From contig JACQOJ010000141.1 of assembly GCA_016202605.1 (NCBI GenBank), positions 1-61,205 on the forward strand: a stretch of DNA of 61,205 nt. The letters are read 5' to 3'. Below the pieces are notes generated by a model. It did not search any database. It was given only the letters and a program-made list of their open reading frames with translations, and had not been told where the DNA came from. Below are positions 47,874 to 58,230 of the stretch, in pieces (positions within the stretch are counted from its first letter, which is position 1; every line of letters starts with the position of its first letter). Both the position numbers and the translations under genes were made by a program. Source of the DNA: Betaproteobacteria bacterium. GTDB lineage: Bacteria; Pseudomonadota; Gammaproteobacteria; Burkholderiales; SG8-41.

Positions 47874-48143
47874 TCACGGCGCGCCGCGCTTGGGGGGCCG
47901 CTTGTAGAACTTCTTCCCCGGCCTCTTGCCGTGTGGCCGGCCGCCGGGCTTATTGGGATGAGCACCGGACGCAGCGGCGTTCCGCCGGGTGTCCTGCTCC
48001 GGAATTCCCTCTCGATTTCCCGGAGCCAGCATAATCTCCAGCTCATTGATCTCATCCCACTGGGCATCGGTGCGCTGCCTGTCCGGGACCGCCAGAAGCG
48101 CCTGCAGGCGAAGACGCGGGGAAGTCGGTTGCGATTCATTCAT
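47874..48143 (-). CDS. hypothetical small protein with basic C-terminus
   Basis: 89-aa ORF with helical N-terminus and basic KRPGKKFYKRPPKRG tail. Confidence 0.45.
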   Translation of the reverse strand: MNESQPTSPRLRLQALLAVPDRQRTDAQWDEINELEIMLAPGNREGIPEQDTRRNAAASGAHPNKPGGRPHGKRPGKKFYKRPPKRGAP

Positions 48144-48258
48144 GCCGGCATTATCTCATCGTTCGACAAGGACGGCATGGCCCGCGAGTTGCGGGTCGTT
48201 TGCGCCAGATCAACCCCGAACCAGGTACCGTGATATAACCTCTCGCCCCAGGAGGGCA

Positions 48259-50976
48259 ATGGTTTCCGTGGGACCACCAGGACAGGCAGAGGAATCGCTA
48301 CGCTACGGCGAGGAGCACTATCGGACCCTGTTCAAGGCGATCGCCGATGCCGTATTCGTCCACGAGGTTCGCGAAGACGGTCCCCCGGGGCGATTCCTGG
48401 AGGCCAACAGCGTGGCGTGCGGGCGCTTGGGCTACACCCGCGAGGAACTGCTCCAGATGTCGCCGGCAGACATTGACGCACCGGATTCGGGCGTAGATGT
48501 CAAGTCCATCGGGCGTCGTGTGTTAGCCGGCGAAACGGTGGCATTTGAACAGGTCCATCTCGCCAAAGACGGACGGCGCATCCCGGTGGAAATCCGCGCT
48601 CAAAAGTTCAGTCTGGACGGGAAGGTCTGCGTCCTGTCTCTCGTGCGCGACATTACGGAGCACAAGCAGGCCGGGCAGGCTTTGAAAGAAAGTGAGTATC
48701 GACTGAACCTCGCGTTGGACGCATCCGGCCTTGCGGTCTGGGACTACGACTTTGTGACCGGGGACGTGCGCTTGAGTCGGCACTGGTGGCCGATACTGGG
48801 CTATGCGCCGGGCGAAGTTCCTTCACGCATAGAGGCGTGGGAGAAACTCACGCACCCGGACGACGTGGGACAGGTGAAAGCAGCCTTGGGTGCCCACATG
48901 AAGGGGATCACTCCGATCCTGGATGCGGAGTATCGCATGCAGGCGAAGAGCGGCGAGTGGCGCTGGATTCGAACGGTGGGACGGGTGGTCGAGCGCGATG
49001 CGGCGGGCCGTGCGTTGCGTGGCACCGGCACGCATGGCGACATCACGCCGCGCAAGAAGCAAGAGGAGAGGATCGAGAGGCTGACCCGGATTCACCAGGT
49101 CCTGAGCGGCATCAACTCGGCGGTTGTGCGTATTCGCGACCGCAACGAGCTGTTCCAGGAAGCGTGCCGCATTGCAGCGCGGCAGGGCGGCTTCGGAATA
49201 GCATGGATCAGCAAGTTCGATCCGGCAACGATGGATGTCACGCCTGTCGCCTGGGCGGGGATTGATGCCATCGGGTATGAGAAATTGAAGACCACCGCGC
49301 GAGCGGACGTGCCACCGGGTCACGGCGTGGTGGGGCGTGCGATAAGGCAACAGAAACCCGTGGCGTGCAACGATTTGGCTGCCGAGCCCGATGTTGGAAG
49401 CGAACAGCGCAGAGAGGCGCTGCGCTTGGGCTATCGCTCCGATATAGCCTTGCCGCTCTTCGAGGAAGGGTCAGTTGCAGGAACCCTCACGCTGTATGCC
49501 AAAGAACCCGATTTCTTTACCGGGGACGAGATCAAGCTCCTGGCTGAACTCGCGGGCGATGTTTCGTTTGCGCTCGACTTCATGGCCAAGGAAGAAAAGC
49601 TGAGTTACCTGGCCTACTATGATGCTTTGACTGGTGCGGCCAATCGTACTCTGCTGAACGATCGCCTCGCACAGACGCTGGTGCAGGCCCATCGCTACGG
49701 CCATATCGTCGCCGTTGTGGTTCTCAACCTGGATCACCTCAAGCTGATCAATGACAGCCTGGGCCACACGGCCGGGGACGAGTTGCTCAAGAGGTGCGTC
49801 GCGCGCATACGGTCGTGCGTAAGAGAGAGTGATACCGTGGCGCGTCTCGGAGGAGACGAATTTGTCCTTGTCCTGCCGGGTCAAAGAAACGCATCGGCAA
49901 CATCTCGCGTGGTCAGCAGGGTTGCCGAAGCGGTGTCGGCAGCCCCGGAGATAACGGAAACGCTGCAACGGGTCCTCAACGCCGTTTCGGAGCCTATGAT
50001 TGTCAGCGAGCGCGAACTCAACATGACCTGCAGCATGGGTGTGAGTTTGTATCCTGAAGACGGCAAGGACGCCGAGATATTGTTGCGCAACGCCGGGGCG
50101 GCATTGTCCCGCGCGAAACAGCTCGGACGGAAAAACTATCAGTTCTATACGGCTGAACTCAACGCCAGGATTGCGGAGCGGCTCTCTCTTCACTCCTTGC
50201 TGCGCCAGGCCCTGGAGCGGGATGAGTTCGCGCTCCACTATCAGCCGAAAATCCGCCTTAAGACGGGGGAAATATCGGGATGCGAAGGACTGCTGCGCTG
50301 GAACAGGCCCGGGGCAGGAATAGCGTCGCCGGGCGAGTTCATTCCGGTATTGGAGGAGACCGGCCTGATCGTGGACGTGGGGCGGTGGGCAATGGAAAAG
50401 GCGGTGTCAACATACCGGAAGTGGCAGGCGCAACACGGGCAGGCGCCGAGAATTGCGGTGAACGTGTCCCGGCTCCAGTTGGCACAGAAAGACTTTGCGG
50501 CGGTTGTGGAGACGCTTCTGAAGCGCAACGAAAACGGGCCGGTGGGGCTCGAACTCGAGATAACCGAAAGTCTCATCATGCAGGATATCGAGGCGAACAT
50601 CGCCAAACTCAAAGCGATAAGGCAAATGGGCATCAGTGTGGCCATTGACGACTTCGGCACCGGCCATTCGTCGCTCAGCCTCATACACAGCCTTCCGGTG
50701 GATACCCTGAAGATCGACCGGGCCTTTGTCACCGGTATGAATGCCTCGCCAGACGGTCTCACGATCGTGACGACGATTATTTCCCTGGCGCGCGGCCTCG
50801 GACTCAAGGTGGTGGCGGAAGGCGTCGAGACCGGGGAGCAGGTGAAGATGCTGCGGCTTCTCAACTGCGAGGAAATACAGGGGTACGCGATAAGCCGCCC
50901 GCTTCCGGAAGACCAGTTCGAGGCGTGGTGGAAGACATATCGTCCCGAAGGCCAACCCGCCGTCACGTTGAAATAG
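48259..50976 (+). CDS. PAS-PAS-GAF-GGDEF-EAL diguanylate cyclase/phosphodiesterase
   Basis: RLGGDEFVLVLPG; EAL-type domain with EGLLRW, ISVAIDDFGTGHSSLSLI, KVVAEGVET; PAS and GAF-like N-terminal regions. ATG 48259. Confidence 0.9.
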   Translation: MVSVGPPGQAEESLRYGEEHYRTLFKAIADAVFVHEVREDGPPGRFLEANSVACGRLGYTREELLQMSPADIDAPDSGVDVKSIGRRVLAGETVAFEQVHLAKDGRRIPVEIRAQKFSLDGKVCVLSLVRDITEHKQAGQALKESEYRLNLALDASGLAVWDYDFVTGDVRLSRHWWPILGYAPGEVPSRIEAWEKLTHPDDVGQVKAALGAHMKGITPILDAEYRMQAKSGEWRWIRTVGRVVERDAAGRALRGTGTHGDITPRKKQEERIERLTRIHQVLSGINSAVVRIRDRNELFQEACRIAARQGGFGIAWISKFDPATMDVTPVAWAGIDAIGYEKLKTTARADVPPGHGVVGRAIRQQKPVACNDLAAEPDVGSEQRREALRLGYRSDIALPLFEEGSVAGTLTLYAKEPDFFTGDEIKLLAELAGDVSFALDFMAKEEKLSYLAYYDALTGAANRTLLNDRLAQTLVQAHRYGHIVAVVVLNLDHLKLINDSLGHTAGDELLKRCVARIRSCVRESDTVARLGGDEFVLVLPGQRNASATSRVVSRVAEAVSAAPEITETLQRVLNAVSEPMIVSERELNMTCSMGVSLYPEDGKDAEILLRNAGAALSRAKQLGRKNYQFYTAELNARIAERLSLHSLLRQALERDEFALHYQPKIRLKTGEISGCEGLLRWNRPGAGIASPGEFIPVLEETGLIVDVGRWAMEKAVSTYRKWQAQHGQAPRIAVNVSRLQLAQKDFAAVVETLLKRNENGPVGLELEITESLIMQDIEANIAKLKAIRQMGISVAIDDFGTGHSSLSLIHSLPVDTLKIDRAFVTGMNASPDGLTIVTTIISLARGLGLKVVAEGVETGEQVKMLRLLNCEEIQGYAISRPLPEDQFEAWWKTYRPEGQPAVTLK

Positions 50977-51141
50977 GTTGCTTAAAAGGCCCGGCGGCCT
51001 CATACTCGGCGCGTCGAACGGGTTGCCGGTTCCGTCTGTTTTCCGCACCTTCACCGGGCGCCTTCCGCTGGTCGTTCCCCCTCGCAGTTCGATATCCCGC
51101 CTGATCCCACGCGGGATGTGCCTCATTTCCGAAGGAATACC

Positions 51142-51645
51142 ATGACCGAAAAAGCGCGCAAGGAACTCGATGCTCTCGACCTGCTGATGCAGGACCACCG
51201 GGAAATGGAGTCGCTGTTCAGTGAGTTCGAATACCTGCGGCAGAACGGCAGGAACACCGGGCGCGTGATCGCGAACGCGTGTGCGGAGCTCAAGATCCAT
51301 GATACGCTCGAAACCGAAATCTTTTATCCCGCAGTCGGTAAGGCGGCCGAAGACGAAGAGATCGACGGCCTCATGGATGAGGCGGAAGAGGAGCATGACA
51401 CGATTCTCGAGCTGATCGAAAAGCTCGAGCAAACGCGTACGGACCACAAACAACGCGATGCGTACTTCACCATTCTCGCCGGGCATGTGAAGCACCATGT
51501 GCTGGGAGAAGAAACGGAGCGCTTTCCGGTGGTGAAGAAGTTGAAGCGGCTCGACCTCGACTCGGTCACCGCCGCAATGAAAAAGCGCAAAGCCGAACTG
51601 ATGGCCGAAACGGGAATCGCCGAGGCGGACGAGGAAACCGTGTAG
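51142..51645 (+). CDS. hemerythrin domain-containing protein
   Basis: LLMQDHREMESLFSEFE; KIHDTLETEIFYPAV; EEEHDTILELIEKLE; HVKHHVLGEETERFPV. Confidence 0.9.
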   Translation: MTEKARKELDALDLLMQDHREMESLFSEFEYLRQNGRNTGRVIANACAELKIHDTLETEIFYPAVGKAAEDEEIDGLMDEAEEEHDTILELIEKLEQTRTDHKQRDAYFTILAGHVKHHVLGEETERFPVVKKLKRLDLDSVTAAMKKRKAELMAETGIAEADEETV

Positions 51646-51833
51646 GGAGCCGTTCTTCAAATCCAAGGGCTGGTCGAAGGATCACAAGATCTTCCGGGAT
51701 GCGTCAGAGCCGGTTCAGGTCCAGGCGCTTTCAGCGCTCACCGCGCTGAACGGGGCGGGCGCATCGTTTCCATGGGTTCGGGCGCCGGCGCGCGTTCGGC
51801 GAAACACCGGACTATCGTGTATCGTCGCGCTTC

Positions 51834-52760
51834 ATGCAGGCCATCATCTCCGTCACGAACCTCTCCAAAACCTACGCCTCCGGTTTCCGGGCGCTCAAGA
51901 ACGTCAGTCTCGACATCCGCCCGGGAGAGATCTTCGCGCTGCTCGGGCCCAACGGCGCGGGGAAGACGACGCTGATCGGCATCATCTGCGGCATCGTCAA
52001 TCCGGGCGCAGGCACCATCCTGGTGGACGGCCGCGACATCATCGCCGACTACCGCGCCGCGCGCGGCATGATCGGTCTCGTGCCGCAGGAGCTGACGACC
52101 GATGCCTTCGAATCGGTGTGGAACACCGTGTCCTTCAGCCGGGGGCTGTTCGGCAAACCCGCCAATCCCGCGCATATCGAAAAAGTGCTCAAGGACCTGT
52201 CGTTGTGGAACAGGAAAGACAGCAAGGTGATGACGCTCTCCGGCGGCATGAAGCGGCGGCTCCTCATCGCCAAGGCGCTCTCGCACGAGCCGCGGATTCT
52301 CTTTCTCGACGAACCGACCGCCGGCGTCGACGTGGAGCTGAGGCGGGACATGTGGAACCTGGTGCGCTCGCTCCAGGCCGCCGGCGTGACCATCATCCTG
52401 ACCACCCATTACATCGACGAGGCGGAAGAGATGGCGGATCGGATCGGCGTGATCAACAGGGGCGAAATCATCCTCGTGGAAGAGAAGGCCGAGCTCATGC
52501 GCAAGCTCGGCAGGAAACAGTTGACGCTGCACCTGGAGCAGCCGCTCGCGCGCGTCCCGCCGGCGCTCTCCGCCTACAACCTGGAGCTCGCGGGCAACGG
52601 CGGAGAATTGATCTACACGTACGACGAGCGCGGTGACCGGACGGGTATCACGGCGCTCCTCCAGGCGCTGCCCGAAGCCGGCATCCGGTTCAAGGATCTG
52701 CAGACGACGCAAAGCTCGCTCGAAGATATCTTCGTCACGCTGGTGCGGGACAGAAAATGA
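51834..52760 (+). CDS. ABC transporter ATP-binding protein (ABC-2 type)
   Basis: [51 protein letters not shown]. Confidence 0.93.
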   Translation: MQAIISVTNLSKTYASGFRALKNVSLDIRPGEIFALLGPNGAGKTTLIGIICGIVNPGAGTILVDGRDIIADYRAARGMIGLVPQELTTDAFESVWNTVSFSRGLFGKPANPAHIEKVLKDLSLWNRKDSKVMTLSGGMKRRLLIAKALSHEPRILFLDEPTAGVDVELRRDMWNLVRSLQAAGVTIILTTHYIDEAEEMADRIGVINRGEIILVEEKAELMRKLGRKQLTLHLEQPLARVPPALSAYNLELAGNGGELIYTYDERGDRTGITALLQALPEAGIRFKDLQTTQSSLEDIFVTLVRDRK

Positions 52761-53527
52761 ACACCGTGAACGTTTACGCGATCCGCGCGATCTACAAATT
52801 CGAAATGGCGCGCACGCGGCGCACGCTGATGCAGAGCATCATTTCCCCCGTGATCTCGACTTCGCTTTACTTCGTCGTCTTCGGCGCGGCGATCGGCTCG
52901 CGCATCTCCGAGGTGGAGGGGATCACCTACGGCGCTTTCATCGTGCCCGGGCTCATCATGCTGTCGCTGCTCACGCAGAGCGTCTCCAATGCCTCGTTCG
53001 GGATCTACTTCCCGAAGTTCACCGGAACCATCTACGAACTCCTGTCGGCGCCGGTCTCCTATCTCGAGATCGTGGTGAGCTACGTCGGGGCGGCCGCGAC
53101 CAAGTCGGTCGTTCTCGGCCTCGTCATCCTCGCGACGGCGGCATTCATCGTGCCGCTGCGGATCGAGCACCCCGTGTGGATGCTGCTGTTTCTCGTGCTG
53201 ACCTCGGTGACGTTCAGCCTGCTGGGCTTCATCATCGGCATCTGGGCCGACGGTTTCGAGAAGCTGCAGCTCATCCCGCTGCTCGTCATCACGCCCTTGA
53301 CCTTCCTCGGTGGCAGCTTCTACTCCATCGACATGCTGCCGCCGTTGTGGCAGACGGTCAGCCTGTTCAACCCCGTCGTTTACCTGGTGAGCGGCTTCCG
53401 CTGGAGCTTCTACGGGATTGCCGACGTGAGCGTCGGCGTGAGCCTCGCCATGACCTGCGTGTTCCTCGCCGCGTCGCTGGCCGTCGTGGCATGGATCTTC
53501 AAGACCGGATACCGGCTCAAGGCTTAG
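52757..53527 (+). CDS. ABC-2 type transporter permease
   Basis: Six-TM ABC-2 membrane domain; overlaps the ATPase gene by ATGA. Confidence 0.9.
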   Translation: MNTVNVYAIRAIYKFEMARTRRTLMQSIISPVISTSLYFVVFGAAIGSRISEVEGITYGAFIVPGLIMLSLLTQSVSNASFGIYFPKFTGTIYELLSAPVSYLEIVVSYVGAAATKSVVLGLVILATAAFIVPLRIEHPVWMLLFLVLTSVTFSLLGFIIGIWADGFEKLQLIPLLVITPLTFLGGSFYSIDMLPPLWQTVSLFNPVVYLVSGFRWSFYGIADVSVGVSLAMTCVFLAASLAVVAWIFKTGYRLKA

Positions 53528-53556
53528 CGCGGCCGGACGAACCGCGGTTAAGTGTT

Positions 53557-53946
53557 CTACACCGCAATATGCCAGAAATCGCGCGCGTATTCAGGGCCGG
53601 TCAGGTCGAATACCTGCCCGTTAGGGTTGCGATACTTGCGCTCGGTCTCCGTCCCGCTTGCGGAGTGAGTGATGCCGCCGTGGCGGACAGCGCCGTTGGC
53701 TTCGACCTTCGCCGATTCCTGATCCATGTCGTCAACGAGGAAGCCGAGATGATGCAATCCCCTGCGGCTGTCTCCCTTCATGTTGACGTTCGACGGATGG
53801 ATGATCACCAGGCTCACGACTCCATCCGACAGCCCGATCGCCGTGTCCGTCCGCCGCACGCGCTCCATGCCGAAGGACTTCTCGTAGAACTGCGCGGTCT
53901 TCTCCATCTCCTCGACCACCATCGCTATGTGGCGCAGCTTTGCCAT
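53557..53946 (-). CDS. VOC family protein
   Basis: AKLRHIAMVVEEMEKTAQFYEKSFGMERV; HHLGFLVDDMDQ. Confidence 0.88.
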   Translation of the reverse strand: MAKLRHIAMVVEEMEKTAQFYEKSFGMERVRRTDTAIGLSDGVVSLVIIHPSNVNMKGDSRRGLHHLGFLVDDMDQESAKVEANGAVRHGGITHSASGTETERKYRNPNGQVFDLTGPEYARDFWHIAV

Positions 53947-54002
53947 CGGTATCCTCCTTTGGTTAGACTTGCCTCAAACTTCCAGGCAATGAGAGGACCA
54001 TC

Positions 54003-54404
54003 ATGCCAGATACCAGCTTCGCTTTCGACCACGTCCACCTCGTAGCCAGGGACCCGCCAGCCACCGCCGCCTGGTATGTCGACAAGCTCGGCGGCACGAT
54101 CGTGCGGAGCCTCGAGGTCAAAGGGGCGCCGCAGATCTACGTGTCGTTCGGCGGCTTCATCGTCATCGTGCGCGGCCAGCGCCCGGCCGAGTCGGCGCAA
54201 GACAAGCCCGGACTGCAATGGGGCGTCGATCATTTCGGCGTGCGGGTCAAAGGCGATTTCGACGGCTTCTGCGAAGGCCTCCGCAAGCGGGGTGTCACGT
54301 TCAGCCTGGACCCGACCGACTTCAACCCGACGACCCGCATCGCCTTTATCAACGCACCGGACGGCGTCAGCGTCGAACTGCTCAACCGGAAGGATCAGCT
54401 GTAG
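54003..54404 (+). CDS. VOC family protein
   Basis: FDHVHLVARDPPATAAWYVDKLGG; FINAPDGVSVELLNR. Confidence 0.87.
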   Translation: MPDTSFAFDHVHLVARDPPATAAWYVDKLGGTIVRSLEVKGAPQIYVSFGGFIVIVRGQRPAESAQDKPGLQWGVDHFGVRVKGDFDGFCEGLRKRGVTFSLDPTDFNPTTRIAFINAPDGVSVELLNRKDQL

Positions 54405-54624
54405 ACCACAAGGAACCGTCATTCCCGCGAAGCCTGCCCTCGAATGCTTTAATCGGGGGGCAGGAGTCCAAGTACGGACCTACAACCCCTCAACAATCCG
54501 CGACTCCTGCTCCGCCTCGTCCCCGAACCTGAGGGACGGACCACTAAGGATTGCAAAGAGCTGAGCTAACGCACCAAGTTTGTTAGTGGTTTGCTCCTCG
54601 AAAACCTCGAGAAGAGGTTGGCGG

Positions 54625-55683
54625 TCAGGCTGAACGGCTGGTAATGCCCGAGAGGTTCCGCGGGTGGGGCGTTATTTCCCCGCGCTCGATCCGGCGCGCG
54701 ATGTTCAAGACCGTCTCCTGAGCGGGAACGGCCAACCCTAAGCTGCGTGCCTTGCTCTCCAGCAGCCCGTTCGTGTACTCGAGCTCGGTGCGCCGCCCTC
54801 GCAACAGGTCCTGGGCGACCGAGGGGCGTTCCTGTGCAGTCAGTCGACCGAGCCGCTCCGTAAGGCTGCGGCTGATTTTCATCGCGGAATGCCGATCGCC
54901 GGCGGCCGCCGCTGTCCACGTGTCCGGAGAGGCGCCGTAGATCGATACGAGCGAATAGCCGAGAGACTGCCCGACGCGGATGCCCTCGGCCGCCAATCGG
55001 ATGATGACCGGTCGCAGAAAATCCGCCTTCAATAGCTCATGGCTGGTAAGACCGGATGCCGCCGAAAGCCCGTGGGAGATCGAGTTGGTGACCAGCTTCG
55101 ACCAGCGCTCGCCCTGGAGATTGGTGGTCGCCACCGCGCTGTCTACCACGCCGAGCGCACGCACGACCTCTGCGACGCGCGGCGTCACCTTGCCGCCGGG
55201 CCGGCCTACGCGAAACACCGTGTAGGCATCGCCGCCGGGCGTGGAAGTGCGAATGACATGGCCGAGTCCGACGGCATTGACTCCGATCGAGCTCATGACT
55301 ACACCCATTGTCCGCTGCCAGCCCACCACGAGTGCGATGTGTTCTTCGTTCATGCCATTCTGCATGGAGACGATGCAACCGTCCGGGGCGAGGTACGGGG
55401 CGATGAGCGTGGACGCCCGGAGCGTGTCGTATGACTTGACGCAAAGAAACACAACGTCGAGCGGTCGGGCGGCGAACTTGCCGACTTCGCTGACGTGCAA
55501 CACTGCGGGCCGCGCGACCTGCTCGGCCCGCGTATCGCTCAGCCGCAGACCTTGCCTGCGGATCTGCTCGACGCTTTCTTGCCGCTGACTGATCAGAGTG
55601 ACGTCCTCGCCGGCGAGCGCGAGGTGCCCGCCGATGTAGCCGCCGACGCCGCCAGTGCCCAGTACGCCGATGTGCAGACTCAT
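54625..55683 (-). CDS. ketopantoate reductase family protein (2-dehydropantoate 2-reductase-like)
   Basis: IGVLGTGGVGGYIGGHLALAG Rossmann motif; RGRRTELEYTNGLL C-terminal ApbA motif. Confidence 0.88.
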   Translation of the reverse strand: MSLHIGVLGTGGVGGYIGGHLALAGEDVTLISQRQESVEQIRRQGLRLSDTRAEQVARPAVLHVSEVGKFAARPLDVVFLCVKSYDTLRASTLIAPYLAPDGCIVSMQNGMNEEHIALVVGWQRTMGVVMSSIGVNAVGLGHVIRTSTPGGDAYTVFRVGRPGGKVTPRVAEVVRALGVVDSAVATTNLQGERWSKLVTNSISHGLSAASGLTSHELLKADFLRPVIIRLAAEGIRVGQSLGYSLVSIYGASPDTWTAAAAGDRHSAMKISRSLTERLGRLTAQERPSVAQDLLRGRRTELEYTNGLLESKARSLGLAVPAQETVLNIARRIERGEITPHPRNLSGITSRSA

Positions 55684-55714
55684 GGTCTGCCCTGAAGGCG
55701 CGTCAGGCGAGCGC

Positions 55715-57085
55715 TCAAATCACCAACATGCGCGCGAGGTCGCCTGCGTTTTCCAGCCGTTCGAGAGACCAAACTGTGTCTATCGCTTTCTGGATCTGCT
55801 CCGCCGTCAGATAGGGCCTGGCCTGGTCGCGGAACTTCTTCTCGGCCTGCGCCTCGGTCATCGGGCGCTTGGGGTCGCCGGGGAAATGATCCACGCGCTT
55901 GCGGAAAGTCTTGCCGTCCTTCATGTGCACGGTGACGATGCCCGGGTAGAACTTCGGGTAAATGTTCTCGATTTCGGGATCGGGCACGAGCTCGGTGCGC
56001 GCCGTCAGATCCTGCGCGTCCGGAGCCTGGATGCGGGAATCGAGGAACTGGGCGGCGGTGACCTCCCCATCGAGCAGCGCAATCGCGACGCAGTAGTTGA
56101 AACTGTGGTCGGCCGACTCGCGGGTCGTGGGCTTGAGCTTGCTCGCGTCCCACGAGGGTTTCTTGAATGCGAAGTCGTAGAGCCCCACCACCACGCGTTC
56201 GATGTCGCGCGGATCGATGTTGTTCTCGGCGCGCAAGTCGAGCGCGGCCTGCACCGGCGATTGGGTCATGGTTTCGACCGGGTAGTACTTCAGGTAGGTG
56301 CGCATGATCTTGTGCTCGCGGATCGGGCCGGTCAGCGCGTCCAGGTCGCCGCCGCCGGCGACGATGTTGAGGTAGCCGTAGTCGCCTTCGAAGACTTTCA
56401 GCGGTCCGGTGATGCCTTCGGCGGCGAGCAGCGCGGCGAACACGCCGTCGCCCGCGGCCTTGGCTTCCGCCGTGCCCTTGATCTTGCCGATGACGCCGCG
56501 CCGTATTTCGCTGAGGAAGTTGGCCTGGCTGCCGGCGATCGCCATCGAGTGCGCGATCTTGTCCGCGGGCAGCTTGAGCAGGCGGGCGGCCGCCGCGGCC
56601 GAGCCGTACACCATGTTGGTGGGATGGTCCCAGCCGCGCGTCCACAGGCAGGGCTCGCCGCAGTGGTCCACCAGCCGGAGCTGGATTTCGTAGGCGTTCA
56701 CCAGGCCGCAGATCAGTTCGCGCCCGTCGAGCCCCTGCGCCTCGGCGACCGCGAGCACGCTCGCGAGATTGCCGCTGGGATGGCCGGGATCGCGGCTCAT
56801 CAGCGTGTCGTTGTAATCGAGGTAGCGGATCGAAGTGCCGTTGGCCCAGGTCGCGCCCAGCACCGAGGTGCGTTCAGTGGTGCCGAGGATGGTCGCTTCC
56901 GGATTGCCGCCGAGCCGTCTCACCACGCTGCGCATGATCTTGGCCGGGTCGGACGAGAACCCACCCAGCGCGCAGCCGAGCGTGTCGAGGATGGTCATCT
57001 TCGCCTTGCGCACCACCTCCGGCGGCAGTTTCTCGTAGCGGATCTGCTCGGCGAGGCCGGCGAGCTTCTCGACTATGGTCGTCAT
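55715..57085 (-). CDS. MmgE/PrpD family protein
   Basis: TILDTLGCALGG; NGTSIRYLDYNDTLMSRDPGHPSGNLASVLAVAE. Confidence 0.9.
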   Translation of the reverse strand: MTTIVEKLAGLAEQIRYEKLPPEVVRKAKMTILDTLGCALGGFSSDPAKIMRSVVRRLGGNPEATILGTTERTSVLGATWANGTSIRYLDYNDTLMSRDPGHPSGNLASVLAVAEAQGLDGRELICGLVNAYEIQLRLVDHCGEPCLWTRGWDHPTNMVYGSAAAAARLLKLPADKIAHSMAIAGSQANFLSEIRRGVIGKIKGTAEAKAAGDGVFAALLAAEGITGPLKVFEGDYGYLNIVAGGGDLDALTGPIREHKIMRTYLKYYPVETMTQSPVQAALDLRAENNIDPRDIERVVVGLYDFAFKKPSWDASKLKPTTRESADHSFNYCVAIALLDGEVTAAQFLDSRIQAPDAQDLTARTELVPDPEIENIYPKFYPGIVTVHMKDGKTFRKRVDHFPGDPKRPMTEAQAEKKFRDQARPYLTAEQIQKAIDTVWSLERLENAGDLARMLVI

Positions 57086-57114
57086 TGCCTTCTCTCTCCC
57101 GTTGTTGTGAGGCG

Positions 57115-58080
57115 CTATTCGACTTTCGCGCCGGTGGCGCGGATGACTTTGCCCAGCTTTTCGACCTCCGTCTTGAAGTACGTGGCGAATTGCTCCGCCG
57201 TTCCTCCTGCGGGATCCAGCCCCCGGCGCGCGAACTGCTCCTTCATGTCCGGGAGAGTCAGTATCTTGTTTACGGCGGCATTGAGCTTGGCGACGATGTC
57301 GCGGCTGGTCCCGCCCGGCGCGAATAGCCCGTACCAGGTCGCAAATTCAAAGCCCTTCACTCCGGACTCGTCCACCGTTGGCAGTTCCGGCATTGCCGGC
57401 GCGCGCTTGATACTGGTTACGGCGAGTGCGCGCAACTGCCGCGCTTTCAGGTTGGGTATCGTCCCGGGCAGGGCAGCAATCATGGCCTGAGTCTCGCCGG
57501 AGATCATCGCGGTGAGGGCGGGCACCGTGCCTTTGTAGGGGATGTGGGTCATCCTGGTGCCGGTGTCCAGCTTGAACATCTCGGTAGCCAGGTAGGACGC
57601 ACCGCCGACGCCGGACGAGGCATACGCGATCTCGTTGGGGCGCCGTTTCGCCAGAGCGATGAACTCTCGCACGTTATTTGCCGGCAGCGAAGGGTGTACT
57701 ACCAGCACATTGGGCGTCGACGCCGCGAGGACGATGGGTATGAAGTCGCGGAGGGTGTCGTAAGACAGTTTCTTGTACAGCGTGTGGTTCGCCGCCAGCG
57801 AGTTGACCTGCAGGATCAGCGTGTAACCATCGGGCGCCGATTTCGCGACGATCTCCGAGCCGATCACCGTGCCGGCGCCCGGGCGGTTTTCCACGATCAC
57901 CTGCTGTCCGAACGCCTCGGTGAGCTTCGCGGCCATCTGGCGGGCAACGATGTCGGTGCCCCCGCCGGGCGTGAACGGCACGACGATGCGCACCGTGCGG
58001 GCCGGGTACTGCTGCGCGATCGCCGACACGCTCGCCGCAAACATGAGCGGCAGCAGGACCAGGACTGTTCTCGTGACCAT
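57115..58080 (-). CDS. Bug/TctC-family substrate-binding protein
   Basis: QQYPARTVRIVVPFTPGGGTDIVARQMA; NRPGAGTVIGSEIVAKSAPDGYTLIL. Confidence 0.92.
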   Translation of the reverse strand: MVTRTVLVLLPLMFAASVSAIAQQYPARTVRIVVPFTPGGGTDIVARQMAAKLTEAFGQQVIVENRPGAGTVIGSEIVAKSAPDGYTLILQVNSLAANHTLYKKLSYDTLRDFIPIVLAASTPNVLVVHPSLPANNVREFIALAKRRPNEIAYASSGVGGASYLATEMFKLDTGTRMTHIPYKGTVPALTAMISGETQAMIAALPGTIPNLKARQLRALAVTSIKRAPAMPELPTVDESGVKGFEFATWYGLFAPGGTSRDIVAKLNAAVNKILTLPDMKEQFARRGLDPAGGTAEQFATYFKTEVEKLGKVIRATGAKVE

Positions 58081-58164
58081 GATCGCCTCCTTCGTCTTGT
58101 AGTCGGCGTGCCTCACCCCTCGGCGGGCTGCCATGTTTTTCCTACGGCGCCAAAGCTAGCACCT

Positions 58165-58225
58165 CTTGTACATACCAAGAAGATATAAAATGGAATGTGT
58201 AATGCATTTTTGGAATAGAAAGGGC
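58165..58225. promoter_or_regulatory. divergent promoter/operator region between Bug operon and LysR gene
   Basis: AT-rich island TATAAAATGGAATGTGTAATGCATTTTTGGAATAG in a GC-rich context, with AATGCATT palindrome and TGGAAT direct repeats. Confidence 0.45.
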
Positions 58226-58230
58226 GCGTC

